The notes beneath the pieces were generated by a model. It saw only the letters and a program-made list of their open reading frames with translations, made no database searches and had not been told where the DNA came from. Shown piece after piece: positions 16,587-26,683 of a stretch of 64,000 nucleotides of DNA (position 1 is the stretch's first letter; every line of letters begins with the position of its first letter). Both the position numbers and the translations under genes were made by a program. Source of the stretch: DATBLE01 sp963837265 (lineage in GTDB: Bacteria; Actinomycetota; Thermoleophilia; Gaiellales; Gaiellaceae); the NCBI GenBank assembly GCA_963837265.1, contig CAWIMQ010000001.1:248001-312000 (forward strand), in the 5' to 3' direction.

Positions 16587-16842
16587 GTGCCACGATGGTA
16601 GACCGCGCTCGTCTCCACAGCTCGCGGGACGGGGCCGCCGACTTGCGCGCAGGTGGAAGACTCCACGCTGGCACCGGCCGGCCGCGTCCCCGGTCCGACG
16701 CGACGGCGCCTCGTGTTAGCTTTCAGCCCGCGGAATGGATCGCTGCCAGCAGCGCTGGGCGACTGTTCCGGGCGGTTCCACGGAGACCGCAGTCAGCCCC
16801 GCCGCGGGGCGAGCCTGACGAGTCGCCGGCGAATCGGGTCCA

Positions 16843-16894
16843 TAGAAAAAGCCCCGTTTCCAGGGCTTTTTCCGTAGCAGGCCTGTAAGCCGGA
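16843..16894. repeat. rnpB 3'-end copy: terminator plus attachment core, next to integrase 2
   Basis: Fifty-two bases are identical to 35341-35392. They comprise an AAAAAGCCCCGTTTCCAGGG-CTTTTT hairpin (16846-16871), the rnpB terminator, and the TAGCAGGCCTGTAAGCCGGA core (16875-16894). The integrase 2 start lies 52 bp to the right. A perfect copy of the rnpB end 18.5 kb from rnpB itself is the expected product of site-specific integration that rebuilds the RNA gene. Confidence 0.9.
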
Positions 16895-16946
16895 GTATCG
16901 CCATGAGTTTCGGAGCAGCGTCCTTCGGCCTGCCGAAAGGACGAAC

Positions 16947-17885
16947 ATGCACCAAGAACTCGCCGACTTCCTCGACTACTGCCGCATCGAGCGGCGGCTC
17001 GCGCCGCTGACCTGCTCGGCCTACGAGCGCGACGTCGGCACCTGCGTCGCGTTCCTCGAGCGCGAGGGACTCGTCACGGTAAAGGAGGTGCGCCCGCTGC
17101 ACCTGCGCCGCTTCCTCGCGGAGGAGTCGATTCGGCGGCCGGCGCCGTCGAGCCAGGCGCGGACGGTCGCCGCGCTCAAGTGCTTCTTCCGCTTCCTCGA
17201 GGAGAACGAGCAGATCGAGCGCGACCCGGCGCGCGTGCTGCGAACGCCGAAGAAGCGCGAGGCGCTCCCGGACGTGCTCGACCGGCGCGAGCTCGCGCGC
17301 CTGCTCGACGCGGCGAGCCGCGCCGACGTCTGGAAGCGGATGCATGACGGTAAGCGCGAGCGCGACCGGCTCCTGCTCGCGCTCTTCGCCTATGCCGGGC
17401 TACGCCGCAGCGAGCTGCTCGGACTCGACTGGCAGGACGTCGACCTGGAGCGCCGCCTGCTGAAGATCCGACGCGCGAAGGGCGGCCGGCAGCGCAACGT
17501 ACCGATCCACCCCGCGCTCGAGCCGCTCTTCGTCGACTACCTCCGCGTCCGGGCCGGCGATGCCGAGCCGGCGCTCTTCGTCGGCGTGCAGGGCAAGCGG
17601 CTCTCGCAGACGATCCTGACCCAGACATTCCTCCGCTACGCGCGTGCTGCCGGGGTGACCGAGCGGAAACGCGTGACGCCGCATACGCTCCGGCACGTCT
17701 TCGCCTCCGAACTCTTGCGCGCCGGCGCGAACCTGCGCCAGATCCAGGAGCTGCTCGGCCACAAGCACCTCGACTCGACGCAGCGATACACACGGGTCAC
17801 AGCGCACGAGCTGCGCGGTGCGGTGAAGCGGCTTCAGTTCGGCGACGCGAGCAGTCGAACGCGCTATGTAGTCGCGAACTCGTAG
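16947..17885 (+). CDS. Tyrosine recombinase (integrase 2), XerC/D-like
   Basis: The 312-residue protein repeats the layout of integrase 1: an N-terminal SAM-like domain and a catalytic domain with R in YAGLRRSELLGL, K in RRAKGGRQRNVP, HTLRHVFASELLRAGANLRQ, GHKHLDSTQRY with the nucleophile Y, and an extra ~15-residue tail. ATG 16947 follows GAAAGGA. Similarity to integrase 1 covers the whole length, yet the two differ at many positions, so they belong to related but separate elements. Placement 52 bp from a 52-bp rnpB-end duplication argues that this enzyme brought in the 16.9-35.4 kb segment. Confidence 0.92.
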   Translation: MHQELADFLDYCRIERRLAPLTCSAYERDVGTCVAFLEREGLVTVKEVRPLHLRRFLAEESIRRPAPSSQARTVAALKCFFRFLEENEQIERDPARVLRTPKKREALPDVLDRRELARLLDAASRADVWKRMHDGKRERDRLLLALFAYAGLRRSELLGLDWQDVDLERRLLKIRRAKGGRQRNVPIHPALEPLFVDYLRVRAGDAEPALFVGVQGKRLSQTILTQTFLRYARAAGVTERKRVTPHTLRHVFASELLRAGANLRQIQELLGHKHLDSTQRYTRVTAHELRGAVKRLQFGDASSRTRYVVANS

Positions 17886-18076
17886 AACGCGGCTTTCGCG
17901 ACGTCCCGCAAATCAAGGCCTGTCGAGCCAGCGGCGCGCACAGAGACGGCTGGGTGGACTTCATCCGGAGGCGGGCGTATGCTCTGCGGCACCGCCGAGG
18001 ATGGCGCGGGAGGACAACGGTGTCGGCATGGGGTCGGCACTCCCCCGTTCCACAGAAGAAGCGGACGAGGTGACAT

Positions 18077-20464
18077 ATGGGCCTCAACGGTCCGTCAGGG
18101 TTTTGGCCGGGAGTAATCCGGCCGCAGGCCGACCCAGGTCTTTCGACGTGCCTGGAGGAACGGCAGCTTTGTAAGGACGGCGTCCCGATCCCGGTTTCGC
18201 GGTTGGAGATCGAGGCCGTCTGTCTGGCGGAATGGGCCGACGCAGGCCGCCGGCTCCTTGTTCTCTGCCCGCCCGACCCACTCGCGCCGCTGGCCGAGCT
18301 GATCGCCGCCGCGGTGCACGTGGCGGACATGGTGAAGCAGTTCCGTCTCAGCGGGCGGATGCTCGGTAGCGCCCGCAGGGTCGCCGTCGTCACGTCCGAC
18401 TACCGCGCCCGGGGCCTGTATCGCGGCCTCGGCGTCCGCAACCCGCAGGGTGGAATCGCGACGCTCCGTGAGGTTGTGCCTGCGGCGACCCTCGGTCGCG
18501 ACGGCGTCGTCCGCGTGCTCGGCGGCGACGTAGGGCGGGGTTGGTCGACGGTGTTCGTCACGTCGGTCGCAGAGGTGACGACTATCGCAGGGATCGACCT
18601 CGTCGTCGTCGACCTCGCGACGTCGAGTATCGACGCCGCTCTCGAGCTCGGCGTACCGGTCGTCTGCATCGCCCGCGATCCCGCCGACGCGAAACTGCTG
18701 CGACTGCCCGAGGACGCGCTGGTCTTTGGCTGGAACCGGTTCGATCTCGAGACGGTGCGGGACGACGGCGCGTTGCCCCCGCGGCTCGCGTGCAGGGCTC
18801 GCGGCGGAGCATGCGAGATCGTCGCGATACCTGCGCACGCCGTCTGCGAGAACGCCGCGCTCTTCTGGCAGGACGTGGGCCCGCTGGTCCGCTCCGGCGG
18901 TCGATCAGGTGTCGCGCGTGAGCTCGCACGCGAGGCGTTCTCGCTCTTCCACGACCTCCTCGGCCTAGCGCTGCCACTCGACGTCTACGAACGGTTGACG
19001 ACGCCCGTGCGGGTGCGGTTGGACGCGATCGCGTCGGCGATCAGGCTGACGCGCGGTGAGACTCGTGAGCTTTACCTGCCGATGGTCGAGGCGGAGCTCC
19101 GCGACCTCGCGAAGGCATTGGGGACGTCGCCGCCGAAGCACGACGCGCTCATCCGCACGCTCGGCTCGCTGCTGGACGAGCACGACGACGTGATGCTCGT
19201 GGCCCGGACTGCGGAGCTCGCGCGACTGCACGCCGTCGACCTGGAGGACCGCGGCGCTCTCGCGCGTGTGCGCGTGACCTCGCTCGGCGCGCTGTCGGAC
19301 ACCTCGCCGGCGGACGTCGCCGTGCTGACCGGGATGGCGCCGACCTGGGCGCGATGGGTGTATCGCGCCGGCATCGCGGAGTCGCTGCGGGTGCTCGCCT
19401 ACGCGCCGGAGGGCGCTATCGACTCGGTGGCAAAGGGCTTCGACGAGGTCGAACTTGTCCGCCGAGTGATCGCCGACCAGGAGGCCCGCGAATCCTGGTT
19501 CGGGCGCGCCGCCGCCAAGGACCGCGTCTGGTCAATGTTGAGCGGCGACGGCCGCCTGATCGCGGACGGCGAGAAGGTCATCCCGCCGAGCGGTGACGTC
19601 TCCGGCGTCGGCGTCGTCCTAGCAAGCCCTGCCGAGGTGCCGCCCGGACTCTGGGACGGCGCCGGGATGGCTTGGCTGGCCCCGCTCGAGCCCACCGCGT
19701 CGGCGATGTCCGATGCTGACGGCGCTGTCGCGCGCTCGGTCGCCGCCGTGGTCTCGGCGGTGAGGGTGGTCTTCGAGGACGGGCGGTGGGCGCTGATGGA
19801 CGTCGACGGCACCGTCACGCGGTTCCGTCCGGGCAGCGGCACGGCGATTCCCGCCTATTCGGTCGCGAGCCTCGAGCCCGGCGACCAGGTGCTGTTCCTC
19901 GACGGCGACAGTCGGAAGGACCTGCTCGCGAAGGTGTTGGAGGTCGCCGAGGAGGTGCCGGCGCTCGCGGTGGCGGCGGGCTGGGTTGCCCACTGGCGCC
20001 GGGTGCTCGCCGATGCGTATCGGGCGTTCGGGAGCTACGAGCGCTTCGCATCGGCCTTGCGGAGCGATGGGTGCGCGGTCCAAACGCAGACGGTGCGGCT
20101 GTGGGTGGTCGGGGTGACGATCGGTCCCGAGGACGCGGAGGACGTGCACCGCGTCGGCCTGGTAACGAGGGATCCGGTCCTGCTCGAACAGGACGCCGAG
20201 GTTCATCGAGCGATGCGTTCGCTGCGAGGCGCGCATCAGAGCCTCGGCAGACGGCTGTCCGGGGTCGCGTTGCAGGTCGGTTCGGCGGCCGCGGCGGGAC
20301 AGCTCGCCGCGGACGAGGTGGTCGACGAGCGAAGTGGCTTGACGGCGGCGGACTTCCAGGAGTCCGTCGACATCTTGACGGTGAAGACGATCGAGCCGGT
20401 CGGCGAGGTTCCCCATCTCGTCGTTGGCCGGCTCAGCGACTCCGAGGAGGACGTCGATGACTAG
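18077..20464 (+). CDS. drmE: DISARM class 2 protein DrmE
   Basis: This 795-residue protein opens an operon in the order drmE-drmA-drmB-drmC, with a C5 methylase beyond, the gene set of class 2 DISARM anti-phage systems. Within it I see alpha/beta strands such as RRLLVLCPPDPLAPLAELI and VAVVTSDYRARGLYRG, and GIDLVVVDLATSSIDAALELGVPVVCI, but no catalytic motif I can name. DrmE's biochemical role is unknown. The assignment rests on length, context and general resemblance. ATG 18077 lies behind GAGGTGAC. The stop overlaps the drmA start by 8 bp. It reads without frame breaks, unlike drmA. Confidence 0.8.
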   Translation: MGLNGPSGFWPGVIRPQADPGLSTCLEERQLCKDGVPIPVSRLEIEAVCLAEWADAGRRLLVLCPPDPLAPLAELIAAAVHVADMVKQFRLSGRMLGSARRVAVVTSDYRARGLYRGLGVRNPQGGIATLREVVPAATLGRDGVVRVLGGDVGRGWSTVFVTSVAEVTTIAGIDLVVVDLATSSIDAALELGVPVVCIARDPADAKLLRLPEDALVFGWNRFDLETVRDDGALPPRLACRARGGACEIVAIPAHAVCENAALFWQDVGPLVRSGGRSGVARELAREAFSLFHDLLGLALPLDVYERLTTPVRVRLDAIASAIRLTRGETRELYLPMVEAELRDLAKALGTSPPKHDALIRTLGSLLDEHDDVMLVARTAELARLHAVDLEDRGALARVRVTSLGALSDTSPADVAVLTGMAPTWARWVYRAGIAESLRVLAYAPEGAIDSVAKGFDEVELVRRVIADQEARESWFGRAAAKDRVWSMLSGDGRLIADGEKVIPPSGDVSGVGVVLASPAEVPPGLWDGAGMAWLAPLEPTASAMSDADGAVARSVAAVVSAVRVVFEDGRWALMDVDGTVTRFRPGSGTAIPAYSVASLEPGDQVLFLDGDSRKDLLAKVLEVAEEVPALAVAAGWVAHWRRVLADAYRAFGSYERFASALRSDGCAVQTQTVRLWVVGVTIGPEDAEDVHRVGLVTRDPVLLEQDAEVHRAMRSLRGAHQSLGRRLSGVALQVGSAAAAGQLAADEVVDERSGLTAADFQESVDILTVKTIEPVGEVPHLVVGRLSDSEEDVDD

Positions 20465-23400
20465 GCAGACAGAACCGACCGTTGTGGAACAGCTCGCGCT
20501 GGCCGACCATCTGGCGGCCGCGGTTGTGGACGACGGAACCGGTGCGGCCGACGGTGACCGATGCGTCGGCGAGCCGCCGTCGGCGCGGTACTACCTGGCG
20601 ACGCTCGCGCCCGGCGATCTCGACCTGGCGGCCGGCAGGGAGCGCAAGGGACGACAGACGCCCAGCTCGCTCGGCTTCGAGTTCGAGGTCGTCGATGGTC
20701 GCGCCTCGCTTGAAGTCCGTGCGAGGCTCAGCTGCTACTACCGCGTGCTGCCGACGTTCGAGGAGCAACTCGCCTTCGCGGGTGGGGACGACGCGCCGCC
20801 GGACCGGTCAGGGCGCGAATACCGCCTCGCGCCGGTGTTCCGGCGCGTCGAGGTCGACACCGGCGCTGTCACCGTCCGCCTGGACTCCGAGCATCATCTG
20901 CAACACGCCTGCGAGCAGGAGTTCGCTCTCGCCTTGCAGGCGGCACGCGACGCGGCGGCCGCCGACCCGAGGGTCGAGCGCCGTGAGGGGGACGACCGCA
21001 AGGAGCGTTCGTGCCCGGCGACGCCCTCGCGTCCGAGGGCGCGTTCCTGACCTGGCTGGCGGCGCTTCCGGGCGCACCGGTCGTTCCCGACTGGGCGGCG
21101 CGCGTGACGACCCTCACTCGTCCGGTCGGCGACGGCCGCTTCCGCGTCGCCGTGAGCGTCGAGAACCTCTCGGACGACCCGCTCGTCACGCGGCGCGTGC
21201 GCGGCGAGCCCGTACAGCGCACGACGACGCCCGCGACCACTTCCTCTTCCGCGTCCGTCTGGAGGTGGCGGCGCCGGCGGGCGTGATCGTCCCGATCGAG
21301 ATGTACCTCGGCCCGGACGCCTACCGCTATGACCCGAACCTGCCCGCGTACGCGAACAACTGCGGCGTCGAGGCGGTCTACGACGCGGACGGCTCCATCG
21401 GCCGGCTGCGGTCGGTCGCCGCGCCCGGCCACGAGACGCGTCGAATGGTCTCGAAGGAGCACCCCGCGACCGCGTTCGCGGCGCTCGCCGACGATCCGAT
21501 CCTGCTGCTCGACGCGGTCGCCGCGGACATGAGGGCGTGGATGGCCTCCGACGCCTGGTCGACGACCGGCCTGCGGACCGAGCTGGCCGCGCGCAAGGAG
21601 GCAGACCGGCAGGCGTTCGCGGACGAGATCGCGCGCTTCGAGGACGGGATCCGCTGGCTGAGAAGGGACGAACGGCTCCTGCTGGCCTTCAGCCTCGCCA
21701 ACCGGACGATGATCAAGCTCGGCGAGATGAGCGGAAGGCAGCACGCCGGCTGGCGCCTCTTCCAGCTCGTCTTCATCGTCAGCCAGCTGCCGGCGCTCGC
21801 CTGGCGCGAACACGCCCCCGCGGAGTTCACGCCAGGGCTGTGGGCAGGACCCGACGAAGGCGACCCGACCGCCGCCGCCACGGTCCTGTGCTACCCGACG
21901 GCGGGCGGGAAGACCGAGGCCTACCTCGGTCTCATCGCATGCGCCATGTTCTACGACCGCGCCCGCGGCAAGGGCGCGGCGTCACCGCGTGGTGTCGCTT
22001 CCCGCTCCGCCTGCTGACCCTCCAGCAGACCCAACGGCAGCTCGACTTCGTCGTGGCCGCCGACGAGATCCGCGTCTCGTCGGTGCAGTTGCGCGAGGCC
22101 GTCGGCGGCGGCGGCGGCGACCGCTTCGCGCTCGGCTTCTTCGCCGGCGAGGGCAACACGCCGAACTCCCTCAGCCGGGACCCGGACGTGCTCGACCGCT
22201 GATCGCCGATGCCGCGCGGCGCCGCGAGGTGCGCCTGGTCGACGAGTGCCCGTACTGCCGGGAGCGGTCCGTCGAGGTGGAGCCGCCCGATCCAGCGGAG
22301 CTCCGGCTCGTGCACGCGTGCCGCGCGTGCGGCCGCGAGCTGCCGGTCCACATCGTCGACACCGAGATCTACCGCTACCTGCCGGCGGTCATCGTCGGAA
22401 CGCTCGACAAGCTCGCCAACATCGGGCTCTCCGACCGGTTCGGGGCGCTCCTCGGCGACGTCGACTGCGAGTGCTCGCTGCACGGCCTCGGCCGCGGCGG
22501 CAAGTGCCACGAGCGCCGGGCGAAGGGCCACCCGAAGGCCGACCTGACGATCCGCCCTGCCGAACCGCTCTACGACGCGTGCCCTCCCTGGAGATCGTCG
22601 ACGAGCTGCACATGGTGCGACGAGGAGCTCGGCGCGTTCAGCGGCCACTACGAGGGGCTCCTCGCCGCTCGTCCAGCGGCGCCTGAGCCCGCGGACCCGC
22701 CCCGACGGGCGCGGTGTGCGGATGAAGGTCATCGCGACGACGGCGACGATCCGTGGTGAGGACCGTCAGTGCGACCACCTCTTCGGTCTCCGGTCGGTGG
22801 TCGTGCCCCTGCCCGGTCCGTCGCTCGAGGAGTCGTTCTACTGGAGACTCGACCCGACCGGCCGCTGCGACGGTTCGTCGGCATCATGCCGAACCGGTCC
22901 ACGGCCGAACAGGCCCTGGTCCGCATCCTGCAGGCTTTCCACCACGCGATCCGGCGGCTCGAGGCGGACGGTCCGCGAGCGTGTGCCCGGGCTCCGGATC
23001 ATCGAGCCGCGACGACTTCGACGCGCTCCTCGACCTCTACCGGGTGTCGCTCACGTACGTGACGAGCCTGGTCGACTTCGGGAAGCTCCGCCGGTCGATG
23101 GACACCCAGGTCAACGAGTACCTGCGGCGCGTTCGTCTGCAGAGCTCGCGGTGAAGGAGCTGAGCGGCGACACCGACTTCGACGACGTCCGCATCACCCT
23201 CGATCACCTCACAGACTCGGGCCCGACCGAGGGCGTCGTCGCCACGAGCATGGTTTCGCACGGCGTCGACGTCGAGCGTCTCAACGTCATGGTGTTCAAC
23301 GGGATGCCGAAGTCGATGGCCGAGTACATCCAGGCCTCGTCCCGGGTCGGTCGGCGGTACCTCGGCGTCGTCTTCATGATCTTCAACCCGGTGCGCGAGC

Positions 23401-23925
23401 GCGACCGCTCGCACTTCCGATACCACGGCAAGTTCCACGAGTACCTCGACCGGATGGTGGAACCGGTCGCCATCAACCGCTGGAGCCGCTACGCCGCCCG
23501 GAAGACCCTGCCCGGCATCTTCATGGGGGACATCCTGCAGACTGGGAACCGGCACTACTGGGACGCTGGCCGGGCGCCCGGCGCACCTCCACGACCTCGA
23601 CCCGCATGCAGGACGCCCTGCGTCCGCTCGACGCGGGCGGGGTGGCGGCCGTGCGGACCGAGGAGCTGCTGGCTGCACGCGGCGAGGCCTACCTCATCGA
23701 CCGGACGAGGCGGCGGAACTGCGCGCCGAGATCGCCGAGCGCGTGCCGGCGGCCGTGTCGAGCATCCGGGCCGCCGGCGCCGCGGCGGGCGCCGCGCTCG
23801 GCGGCCGGCCCCGGTACCGGGGCACGGGGGACTACCTCGGCCTCGAGTACGCCCCGATGACCTCACTCCGCGACGTCGCCGAGGGCATCCCGTTCTACAT
23901 ACTCCAGGAGAGGAGGCGGCCATGA
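20457..23925 (+). pseudogene. drmA: DISARM helicase drmA, near full length but with about ten frame breaks
   Basis: Pieces of one ~1150-residue superfamily 2 helicase follow each other across all three frames. They include an N-terminal domain (20457-21010), VSVENLSDDP (21.2 kb), Walker A PTAGGKTEAYLG (about 21895), QTQRQLDFVV (22.0 kb), a Cys-rich insert CPYCRER...CRACGRE (22.25 kb), DEAH-like IVDELHMV (22.6 kb), KVIATTATIRG (22.73 kb), VATSMVSHGVDVERLNVM and QASSRVGRR (23.3 kb), and the C-terminal end YLGLEYAPMTSLRDV (23.85 kb). Breaks fall near 21010, 21240, 21985, 22195, 22575, 22615, 22690, 22865, 22980, 23140, 23570 and 23715. ATG 20457 overlaps drmE, and the end overlaps drmB. No functional DrmA can be made without correction, so the system is dead or this stretch is badly assembled. 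Confidence 0.85.
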
Positions 23926-25862
23926 CGACCTTCAACCCGCGCGACATGGCTCGCAAGCGGGGCCAGGTGCTCTACCGGTATCGCCCAGGCCAGACGTTCG
24001 ATCATCCGGGCGGATACGTCGCCCAGGTCCGTCAGTACGGCCGCGACGACGCCTACCAGGGCCCGGCACTCGACCCGGCTACCTGGTCGAGGAGGCGATG
24101 CGCTTCGTCCGCCGATGGCGCGCCGAAGGTCGTCAGGCGGCCGGCGCGGCGCCCGGGTCCGACCGCGCGCCGGAGTTCCCGGAGGAATCCGATGGCGCAT
24201 CAGCACTACGAGGTGGTCATCCCGGGCAAGGTCTTCTGCCGGGTCTGGCCGCTCGGGTTCAGGTGCGCGGGCGCTCGATGCGGCCTGGTGTGGGAGGCGG
24301 CCGACCCCCGGCCCGGCGTCGACACGTGGCCGCCCGCGTGTCCGCGTTGCCGAAACGAGCGCGGCAACCGGCAGCTGCAGTACGTCTTCGTCCACCCCTG
24401 CGGCGAGGTACTGCCGATGACGCCGCCGCGGAAATGCCCGCGACATCACACGGCCGGGTTCAGGCTCAACGACCAGGTCTCGCGTTTCCAGGACTTCCGC
24501 TGGGAGTGCCTGCGATGCGGGACCCCCGAGCCCGTTCGCGCCTTCTGCCCGAACACGTCCGGCTGCCGCTGGACGGACAAGATGATGTCGCCGCAGGTGC
24601 ATACCGCCTCGTCGGCGTACTCCGGTCACGGCCGTACGCTCGTCAACGTTCCACGCGAGGACTTCGCGCGCGTCGCCCAGACCCCCGGGTTCGTCGTGGG
24701 GACCTTCGGGCGCTGGCTGGACGAGTGCTCGGAGGACGAGGCACACGCTCTTGTGGCGGGCGCCGCTGGCGATGACATCCCCCAGGCGGTACTGGACTCG
24801 ATCCGGGCGATGGAGGGAACCGGTCAGCCGGCGCTCGTCGAGCAGGCAAGTGTCCTGCGGCGTCAATTCGTGCCTGTCGATCTCGAGGATCTCCGGGCAC
24901 GCGTCGAAGCCGGACTTGGCTTCGACCCGCTCGACGACGACGGGCGGGGGCGGCTGCTGGCCGAACAGGTGGGCGTCTACGAGCGCGTGCTGGCGCTACC
25001 GAAGTTGACGCTCGCGCGACTGCGGCAGAGCGCCGACGGCGCCGGTCGGGCGAGCAGGTACGAGACCTATCCGGCGTCCCTGACGCGCCGCGGCTTCGAC
25101 CCGGATCGGTGCATGTTGGTCAACGAGTTCCCGGTCACCTACCTGTCGATCGGCTACGCGCGCGGCGGCTTCGGCGCTCGCGAGGCCGACCTGGTTGCGT
25201 ACAAGGGGCGTGCCGGACGCGGGCGCGCCGTCACCAACCTCCTCTACGCCAGCCCGACTGAGACCGAGGCGCTCGTGTTCGCGCTCGACCGGGCGCGCGT
25301 CGCGCGCTGGCTCGTCGCGAACAACGCGGCGACGGAGTCGGAACTGCGCGACGCGGGGGGCGCGCACCGGTGGTTCGCGGGGCAGCTGGATCCCGAGGAC
25401 GGTCAGCTTCCGCGCTGGGATCCCGACGAGGAGGTCGCACCCGGCGACCCGGACTTCGGCGCACGTTCGCTCTTCCAGCTGCTGCACTCGACCGCGCATC
25501 AACTCCTGCGTGCGCTCGCCGTCGATAGCGGCTACTCGGAGACCGGCCTCTCGGAGTATCTGTTCCCGTACGAGCTGAGCTTCGCGATCCACCCGAACGG
25601 CGGCAGCGAGTTCACGATCGGCGGGCTGCGAACGGTGCTCGAGCAGAACCTCGACGAGGTCGTCGACCGCGCCGTCGAGAACGCGTCCTGCATTTACGAC
25701 CCAAACTGCATGGTCGCGAACCGGGGGGCGGATCACGGCTGCCTGCAACTGCCCGAGACAGCGTGCCAGTCGTGGAACCGGTTCATGAGCCGGTGGGAGC
25801 TGTTCGGCTCACCCGACGGAACGGTAATCGGCTATTGGTCACCTGAACTGGACATGACATGA
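23922..25862 (+). CDS. drmB: DISARM protein DrmB (DUF1998 domain)
   Basis: The 646-residue frame contains Cys-rich zinc-ribbon modules (CAGARCGLVW, CPRCRNERGN, CGEVLPMTPPRKCPRH, CLRCGTPEPVRAFCP) in the first 220 residues. A C-terminal DUF1998 domain holds the LFQLLHSTAHQLLRALAVDSG helix and CIYDPNCMV near the end. DrmB partners the DrmA helicase. Start ATG 23922 overlaps the drmA end by 4 bp. Between about 24070 and 24190 the natural sequence (YLVEEAMRFVRRWRAEG) lies in another frame, so two compensating indels have garbled about 40 residues while leaving the long frame open. The drmC start overlaps its stop by 4 bp. Confidence 0.85.
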   Translation: MTTFNPRDMARKRGQVLYRYRPGQTFDHPGGYVAQVRQYGRDDAYQGPALDPATWSRRRCASSADGAPKVVRRPARRPGPTARRSSRRNPMAHQHYEVVIPGKVFCRVWPLGFRCAGARCGLVWEAADPRPGVDTWPPACPRCRNERGNRQLQYVFVHPCGEVLPMTPPRKCPRHHTAGFRLNDQVSRFQDFRWECLRCGTPEPVRAFCPNTSGCRWTDKMMSPQVHTASSAYSGHGRTLVNVPREDFARVAQTPGFVVGTFGRWLDECSEDEAHALVAGAAGDDIPQAVLDSIRAMEGTGQPALVEQASVLRRQFVPVDLEDLRARVEAGLGFDPLDDDGRGRLLAEQVGVYERVLALPKLTLARLRQSADGAGRASRYETYPASLTRRGFDPDRCMLVNEFPVTYLSIGYARGGFGAREADLVAYKGRAGRGRAVTNLLYASPTETEALVFALDRARVARWLVANNAATESELRDAGGAHRWFAGQLDPEDGQLPRWDPDEEVAPGDPDFGARSLFQLLHSTAHQLLRALAVDSGYSETGLSEYLFPYELSFAIHPNGGSEFTIGGLRTVLEQNLDEVVDRAVENASCIYDPNCMVANRGADHGCLQLPETACQSWNRFMSRWELFGSPDGTVIGYWSPELDMT

Positions 25863-26683
25863 ACGTCGCGCTTCGCGCAGTCCACGACGCACTGACAACG
25901 AAGCACGACGCGTCGGCCGCGTGGCTGTTGCTGATCGGCGCGCTGTCGGACCGGATCGGCGCGGAAGGGATGGTTGAGACCGCGGAGTTGCGGTCCGTGC
26001 TGCGGTCGGTCGATTGCGGCGGCACCGCCGGGGAATGGATGGCGAACCTCCGGCTGCTCGGAGTCCTCGGTACGGACGGGAGACTCGACGCCTACCGCGC
26101 CGATTCCGTAGCCACGGCGCTCGAGCTTGCAGGGGACTCTTTCTCCTCTCTGGGAACAACAACCTTCTGGGCTCCGGTTGCGACGCTGCCGAACGATCTG
26201 CAGCCGCTGCTGCGTCCTCCCCCACTGCGGCACACAGCCGGCGTCCTCCTCGACCTCGTTGACCGGGCGACACTGGAGATCCGGCTGGCAGCGCCTTTCG
26301 TCGACCGGGACGCGGTCGACTTCCTGACGGACTCCATGATCGGCGCCGGGCGCAGATCGGTGACCGTTTCCGTGATCACAAGCGCCGGACAGGGCGTCCA
26401 CTTCGCCGAATTAGCCAGGCAGTGGAATTCCGACCCCGGCGTACGCAGTCGATTTCGCGTCTTGGAGGTCCAGACACACTTGTCGTCGCTCGGATCGCAC
26501 GCCAAGGTGATCGTCGTCGACTCCCTGCGCGGCTACGTCGGGTCCGCGAATCTGACCGCGGCCGGACTCGGCCGACACGTCGAGATCGGCGTGGAGCTGG
26601 CAGGTCCTCAGGTTGCCGAGCTGACGAGGGTCCTCGCAGCACTCGAGCGCGCCGGCTCCACGACGCTAACCGCTGGCCGCTGA
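25859..26683 (+). CDS. drmC: DISARM protein DrmC (phospholipase D-like)
   Basis: The 274-residue product ends in a phospholipase D-type half: LEIRLAAPFVDRDAVDFL, VTVSVITSAG and the HKD-like motif GSHAKVIVVD followed by GYVGSANLTAAG (residues ~215-235). One HxK motif is present, as in other single-HKD DrmC proteins, which presumably work as dimers. The N-terminal part is helical and featureless. ATG 25859 overlaps the drmB stop by 4 bp, so translation is coupled. Its 3' end overlaps the convergent methylase gene by 76 bp. The frame is intact. Confidence 0.88.
   Translation: MNVALRAVHDALTTKHDASAAWLLLIGALSDRIGAEGMVETAELRSVLRSVDCGGTAGEWMANLRLLGVLGTDGRLDAYRADSVATALELAGDSFSSLGTTTFWAPVATLPNDLQPLLRPPPLRHTAGVLLDLVDRATLEIRLAAPFVDRDAVDFLTDSMIGAGRRSVTVSVITSAGQGVHFAELARQWNSDPGVRSRFRVLEVQTHLSSLGSHAKVIVVDSLRGYVGSANLTAAGLGRHVEIGVELAGPQVAELTRVLAALERAGSTTLTAGR

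Noticed and set aside
23600..23930. Separate small genes from the short plus-strand ORFs
   Set aside because: They are consecutive pieces of the drmA C-terminus in different frames.
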